DNA of 64,000 nt from an uncultured Clostridium sp. (GTDB lineage: Bacteria > Bacillota > Clostridia > Lachnospirales > Lachnospiraceae): NCBI GenBank assembly GCA_902496665.1, contig CABVBU010000004.1, positions 1 to 64,000 of the forward strand. The letters run 5' to 3'. Below the pieces are notes generated by a model. The model did no database searches and was not told the DNA's origin. It saw nothing but the letters and a program-made list of their open reading frames with translations. Each line of letters starts with the position of its first letter. Positions within the stretch are counted from its first letter, which is position 1. Positions 60,710 to 64,000 of this stretch are shown one piece after another. Both the position numbers and the translations under genes were made by a program.

Positions 60710-61267
60710 CTATCCCAGTCTCCCCTCTTTAATCATCGGGATCATCCTTTTTCCGATGACTGCCGCCAGAATGCACAGCGCAATATCTCCCGGAACCGCC
60801 AGTAAAAAGCAGTATAAAAACAGCGGCCAGAGGCCGATCGGCGTATTTATGACGAAATTGCTGATCACATAATAGTAAACCATACCGAAGGCGTACACGA
60901 TAAAAAGTCCGATGAAATTTGCCGCCAACAGGCGTCCGTAACCAGGATGGCTCTTCTCATTCGCGATCCGTCCTGTCACGTAGGCTGCCACAGCGAATCC
61001 GATGATGTAACCGAAGCTCGGCTGAAAGATATAGCCTGGTCCGCCGCCCTGGGTGAAGATTGGAAGTCCCACAAGTCCCAGCACAATATAGACCACGACC
61101 GCCAGCGCCCCGTTCACAGGGCCCAGCAGCAGCCCCGCCAGCATCGTAAACAAAAACTGAAGTGTAAACGGAACTACCGGAACAGGAACTTTGATAAATG
61201 CCCCTACCGCGATCAATGCCACAAACATTGCGCACAGCACAAGGTCTTTCGTTTTCATATGTTTCAA
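60710..61267 (-). CDS. bioY: Biotin transporter substrate-binding protein BioY
   Basis: This 185-residue S component of the ECF biotin transporter has six membrane helices. Motifs: VPVVPFTLQFLFTMLAGLLLGP, GLPIFTQGGGPGYIFQPSFGYIIGFAVAAYVTGRI. A TTG start at 61265-61267 is preferred: AGGAGG is 8 nt upstream, while the ATG at 61258 is too far (17 nt). The ECF energising module is not nearby. First gene of the BirA-controlled bioYDA operon, linking biotin uptake to the last biosynthetic steps. Confidence 0.92.
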   Translation of the reverse strand: MKHMKTKDLVLCAMFVALIAVGAFIKVPVPVVPFTLQFLFTMLAGLLLGPVNGALAVVVYIVLGLVGLPIFTQGGGPGYIFQPSFGYIIGFAVAAYVTGRIANEKSHPGYGRLLAANFIGLFIVYAFGMVYYYVISNFVINTPIGLWPLFLYCFLLAVPGDIALCILAAVIGKRMIPMIKEGRLG

Positions 61268-61422
61268 AATTATTTCCTCCTGAATTTTCTGGTTGCTCAA
61301 GAAATCTGAAGCATTTCCCTTTTCCTGTACATGCGCATCACTCTTCCGTTCTTTCCATACCTTCTGAAACAGCGGCTGCTGCCTTCAGAACCCGGGTGGT
61401 ATTGCAAAGATGGACTTGTAGG

Positions 61423-61451
61423 AGCATAACATAGAATTTTTATATTGTCAA
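61423..61451 (-). promoter_or_regulatory. bioYDA promoter
   Basis: The minus strand reads TTGACA (61446-61451), 17 bp, TATGCT (61423-61428). A leader of about 150 nt with a hairpin (61363-61391) precedes bioY. Confidence 0.8.
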
Positions 61452-61476
61452 CCTATTATATTTATATAGTTAACAA
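61445..61476. promoter_or_regulatory. BirA operator
   Basis: The minus strand reads TTGTTAACT-N14-GGTTGACAA, which fits the BirA consensus TTGTNAACC-N14-GGTTNACAA except for one base. The right half overlaps the -35 hexamer, so biotinyl-AMP-bound BirA would occlude RNA polymerase. Confidence 0.9.
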
Positions 61477-61484
61477 TTATTTGT

Positions 61485-61530
61485 ACAAAAAAGACACCTC
61501 ACAAACCCAATGGTCTATTCGGTGTCTTTC
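61485..61530 (-). terminator. Terminator of the downstream-facing GNAT gene
   Basis: AAAGACACC and GGTGTCTTT pair around a 23-nt loop; the minus strand ends in TTTTTT. It lies between the GNAT stop and the BirA operator, insulating bioY. Confidence 0.75.
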
Positions 61531-61543
61531 ATCTGCATCAGGA

Positions 61544-62044
61544 TTATCTGCCCCACTCAAACGCGATCCGCGGCGTTCCGTCCGGGACATAGATGATCCC
61601 GCATCTCTCAAATTCCTGTTTTTCAAGCGCTCTCTGCATGACCTTGTTGTTTTCGTGGGTGTCGATCCGGATGTGGGATATCTTCGACTTGGCGAAGTCC
61701 ATGATCCGGCCCAGGATGTTGTGGACCGTACCGTCGCTTGCAACGCGGTGGACGGCAGCGTACGGGGTGTCTGCCTTCCAGGCGCCCTGTTCGATCACGG
61801 CGTAGCATGGGTCTGCACCGACAATGAAGGCGAAAGCAGCATGGATCACGCCGTTTTCTTCCAGAACATATAAGTTTCCCGCCTCGATATCCCCCGGGAG
61901 CAGGCGCTCCGGAGCGTCCTCACCGTCCCACTGACTGAAATTTCCATGGTCACGCATGAACTGGCGGGCAGCGGCATAGATCCCGTGGATCCGTGGGAGA
62001 TCAGCTGGGAAAGCTTTTCTTATTGTGAAATTATCCTCTGTCAT
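61544..62044 (-). CDS. GNAT family N-acetyltransferase
   Basis: This 166-residue single-domain GNAT protein opens MTEDNFTIRKAFPADLPRIHGIYAAARQFM. It has VHRVASDGTVHNILGRIMDFAKS (the acetyl-CoA region, lacking a canonical RxxGxG/A) and HENNKVMQRALEKQEFERCGIIYV, typical of a subgroup common in gut Firmicutes. The acceptor is unknown. Monocistronic, with its own terminator. Confidence 0.83.
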   Translation of the reverse strand: MTEDNFTIRKAFPADLPRIHGIYAAARQFMRDHGNFSQWDGEDAPERLLPGDIEAGNLYVLEENGVIHAAFAFIVGADPCYAVIEQGAWKADTPYAAVHRVASDGTVHNILGRIMDFAKSKISHIRIDTHENNKVMQRALEKQEFERCGIIYVPDGTPRIAFEWGR

Positions 62045-62123
62045 AGATGTTCTCCTCTTTCATAGGTAAACTGATTGCTGTTCCCATTGTATCATAGTGT
62101 TTTTCGCAAGACAATCTGTCTTT

Positions 62124-63194
62124 TCAGCTCCCCTGCTCCTCATACATCCGCACCAGGTCCCCGATCAGCAGCACTCCCACCGGTCCCAGAATCAGTCCCG
62201 GCAACCCAAACAATTTAAGCCCCACATACATGGATACCAGTGATCCCAACGGCGAAAGCCCCACCTGCTTTCCCATCAGTCTCGCCTCTGAGATCTGACG
62301 CAGAAAGTAACAGACCACATAGACGCCGAAGATCACCGCCGCTTTTTTCCACGCCTTCTGAAACAGAAGTACGACTCCCCACGGAATCAGCACAGTCCCG
62401 GCCCCCAATACCGGCAATGCGTCCAGGATCCCGATCCCACATCCGAACAAAAACGAATAGGGATTTCCGATCACTGCCAATCCGAAGATACACACGGCAC
62501 TTGTTAGGAACAGAATAAACGCCTGGGTCTTCAGCCACGCGCTCACCACGGATGCGATCCGCTCTCCCACTACGAGAAATTCCCGCCGGAATACGGACCT
62601 GCTCCGCTTTTCCCTGAGATCATCCATCTCCTGCAGTGTCAGGATCACCGCGGCAAAATAGATAAAGAAAAGGACGATCCCGGCGCCAGCCACACGGATC
62701 GCAGACACGGAGCGGTCCATGAGCACCGGCATCGTGGAATTCTTAAACATCTGCCGGACCTCTTCCACTGCTCTCCCCGCAAGCTCCACCAGCGCGTCCG
62801 CCTTAAGCCCCATCTTCTGCTCCAGGATGCGGCAGGTATCCGTGAGCCGCAGATCAAGGGCGGAAAGCCAGTCCGGAAATCTCCGGATAAAAAGCCCCGT
62901 CTGGCTCACCGCCATGCTGCCGCCCGCATAAAGGAGTCCGAAAACAAGGCATGACAGCACCAGAAGTTCGATCCCGCCGACAAGCGACACCGGCAGTTGG
63001 TGCATCTTCCCCCGAAACGGCACCGCAATACGGTTCGAGAGGAAACGGACCGACGGGCGCAGAAACAGCGCCGTCCCATATGCACATAAAAAGGGAATCA
63101 CGAGGGGTAGAAGATAGCGGAACGCTCCGTATACCACACCCGTGATTCCCAGAATCAGTAGAAATTTCTTCAGTTTTTTCTCAGGACTTACCAT
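62124..63194 (-). CDS. ytvI: Sporulation integral membrane protein YtvI / AI-2E transporter family
   Basis: This 356-residue membrane protein has about seven or eight helices and the AI-2E family C-terminal signature (GLSPLGSLVSMYVGLKLFGLPGLILGPVGVLLIGDLVRMY). FRYLLPLVIPFLCAYGTALFLRPSVRFL near the start is typical of the YtvI subgroup, found in spore formers. The transported substrate and role in sporulation are not established. The start at 63194 follows GGGTGATTCC; an in-frame ATG at 63272 is less likely. Confidence 0.8.
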   Translation of the reverse strand: MVSPEKKLKKFLLILGITGVVYGAFRYLLPLVIPFLCAYGTALFLRPSVRFLSNRIAVPFRGKMHQLPVSLVGGIELLVLSCLVFGLLYAGGSMAVSQTGLFIRRFPDWLSALDLRLTDTCRILEQKMGLKADALVELAGRAVEEVRQMFKNSTMPVLMDRSVSAIRVAGAGIVLFFIYFAAVILTLQEMDDLREKRSRSVFRREFLVVGERIASVVSAWLKTQAFILFLTSAVCIFGLAVIGNPYSFLFGCGIGILDALPVLGAGTVLIPWGVVLLFQKAWKKAAVIFGVYVVCYFLRQISEARLMGKQVGLSPLGSLVSMYVGLKLFGLPGLILGPVGVLLIGDLVRMYEEQGS

Positions 63195-63413
63195 GGAATC
63201 ACCCGTTTTCTGATTTGTACTTCCTTTGTACTGCTCATAGTATGGGCGGAAATTCCCGCGATATGCGCGCATCGGGACGATTCCATAATCTGTTTTTTTC
63301 CATGGTTCTTAGCAGAACATGATCATTTACAAACCTCGACCTTTGAATCTGAAGATCTTCACCTCCACAGTTGCCAACGCCACAACCTGCAGCAGAAAAC
63401 AGCCCAACCAGGA

Positions 63414-64000
63414 TCAAACTTGAAACAACTGAAATGCCCCTCCAACCGGTTCTATCTCAAACGTCATTTCTTTCTTCGTCACCGGATGAAAAAAAGTCAG
63501 CGATGAAGCACAGAGTGCGATCGACTCTCTTCCATTTCCCATATTTCCTGCTGTTCTGATGCCCGGCATATTTCTATTTTCTTCTGCCTTCGCAGTTCCC
63601 TGGTCTACATTCTCCTTCTTATCAGCTCCGTCAATTTCTGCAGTCACCCCATACTTCAGATCCCCATACAGCGGCGTCCCATGATGCGCCATCTGCACGC
63701 GGATCTGGTGATGCCTTCCGGTCTTCAGCGCAACCCTCACCAGACTCAGCTCCGTTCCCTGCATCCCGGCAGCTTCCCCGTCAATGGTTTTCAATATTTC
63801 GTAGGACAGCTCCGCCTTCTTCGCGCCGGTTATCCCCTTATCCACAACCTGTGAATAATTCCCGTCCGGTGTTTTCACCAGATAATCCACATAGTTATCC
63901 ACCATATTCACAGGTCTTCCGTGGACAACTGCTGTGTAGATTTTTTTCATCTTATGGCTCTGAATCTGCTCACTTAAAGCCGCTGCCGCTCGTTTCGTTT
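63414..64000 (-). CDS. RluA-family pseudouridine synthase, N-terminus beyond the window
   Basis: The frame stays open from the stop at 63414 to the right edge and reads TKRAAAALSEQIQSHKMKKIYTAVVHG, so the start, S4 domain if any and the catalytic HRLD motif lie outside. Visible family parts are KKIYTAVVHGRPV, GRHHQIRVQMAHHGTPLYGDLKYG and a C-terminal ALCASSLTFFHPVTKKEMTFEIEP. An insertion of about 40 residues (ADKKENVDQ...MGNGRE) sits between the last two, where homologues are shorter. It acts on rRNA or tRNA uridines. Confidence 0.88.
   Translation of the reverse strand, partial: TKRAAAALSEQIQSHKMKKIYTAVVHGRPVNMVDNYVDYLVKTPDGNYSQVVDKGITGAKKAELSYEILKTIDGEAAGMQGTELSLVRVALKTGRHHQIRVQMAHHGTPLYGDLKYGVTAEIDGADKKENVDQGTAKAEENRNMPGIRTAGNMGNGRESIALCASSLTFFHPVTKKEMTFEIEPVGGAFQLFQV

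Noticed and set aside
61394..61405. GGGTGGTATTGC resembling a T-box antiterminator sequence on the plus strand
   Set aside because: No gene follows on the plus strand, no Stem I or specifier loop is visible, and the operon here runs on the minus strand under BirA control.
1..64000. CRISPR array, prophage, restriction-modification or toxin-antitoxin system
   Set aside because: No regularly spaced repeats, cas, integrase, methylase or toxin-like genes were seen. The defence-like hints (CPBP/Abi protease, XRE remnant) lack partners.

Overview
The window reads as ordinary chromosome of an anaerobic, spore-forming Firmicute of the Lachnospiraceae / Clostridium cluster XIVa type. This is inferred from several things: strong AGGAGG-type ribosome binding sites; sigma-A promoters with 17-bp spacing; clostridial families (NfnAB, GGGtGRT, FeoAB, DUF4250, a DUF5688-like protein, YtvI); a CIRCE element; and a Gram-positive BirA operator. 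Base composition is moderate in GC, except for an AT-rich left edge (1-470). There is no transposase, integrase, prophage or CRISPR array. The novelty lies in intergenic repeats and leaders rather than in a large mobile island.

Layout. 1-470: remnant of an XRE-type regulator with an intact promoter/operator, and a 29-bp perfect palindrome. 0.5-6.6 kb: nitroreductase, oligoendopeptidase F, LrgAB, a tandem GNAT protein behind an attenuator-like leader, and an alarmone synthetase. 7-10.4 kb: D-amino acid aminotransferase, sigma-54, endonuclease III and a stand-alone acyl carrier protein. 11-12.7 kb: the uncharacterised pair of a U-type Fe-S scaffold-like protein and a GGGtGRT protein. 12.8-19.6 kb: MATE transporter, electron-bifurcating NfnAB, DHFR, a metallo-hydrolase and a ThyX-like protein that seems to lack the ThyX signature. 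19.9-27.1 kb: AddAB recombination nuclease. 27.4-34.2 kb: lipoprotein remnant, FMN-binding-like protein, orphan amino-acid binding protein, YitT, HflX, TPR lipoprotein, dUTPase and CPBP protease. 34.2-40.3 kb: HtpG under a CIRCE element and the Ppk/Ppx pair. 40.4-49.7 kb: PheA, PlsC, small membrane proteins, asparaginase, the MetA-LigA-pseudouridine synthase operon, tRNA-Arg(CCG) and a C39-like peptidase. 49.9-58.5 kb: QueA, cupin, DUF5688-like protein, split ThrE exporter, FeoAB behind a Fur box, and UvrB. 58.7-64 kb: bioY-bioD-bioA behind a BirA operator, GNAT, YtvI and a truncated RluA-family pseudouridine synthase.

The most interesting signal is a family of intergenic elements of exactly 133 bp (three full copies: 6674-6806, 7910-8042, 17057-17189, plus degenerate copies). 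They have 14-bp terminal inverted repeats and three internal hairpins whose stems show compensatory base changes between copies. This looks like a MITE or a mobile structured RNA/terminator module. A second repeat family (10551-10692 and its shortened form 27212-27256) and a third GC-rich one (about 19676-19758 and 48950-49045) are also present. Regulatory sites recognised directly are the BirA, Fur and CIRCE operators, the XRE operator, about ten promoters and a dozen intrinsic terminators.
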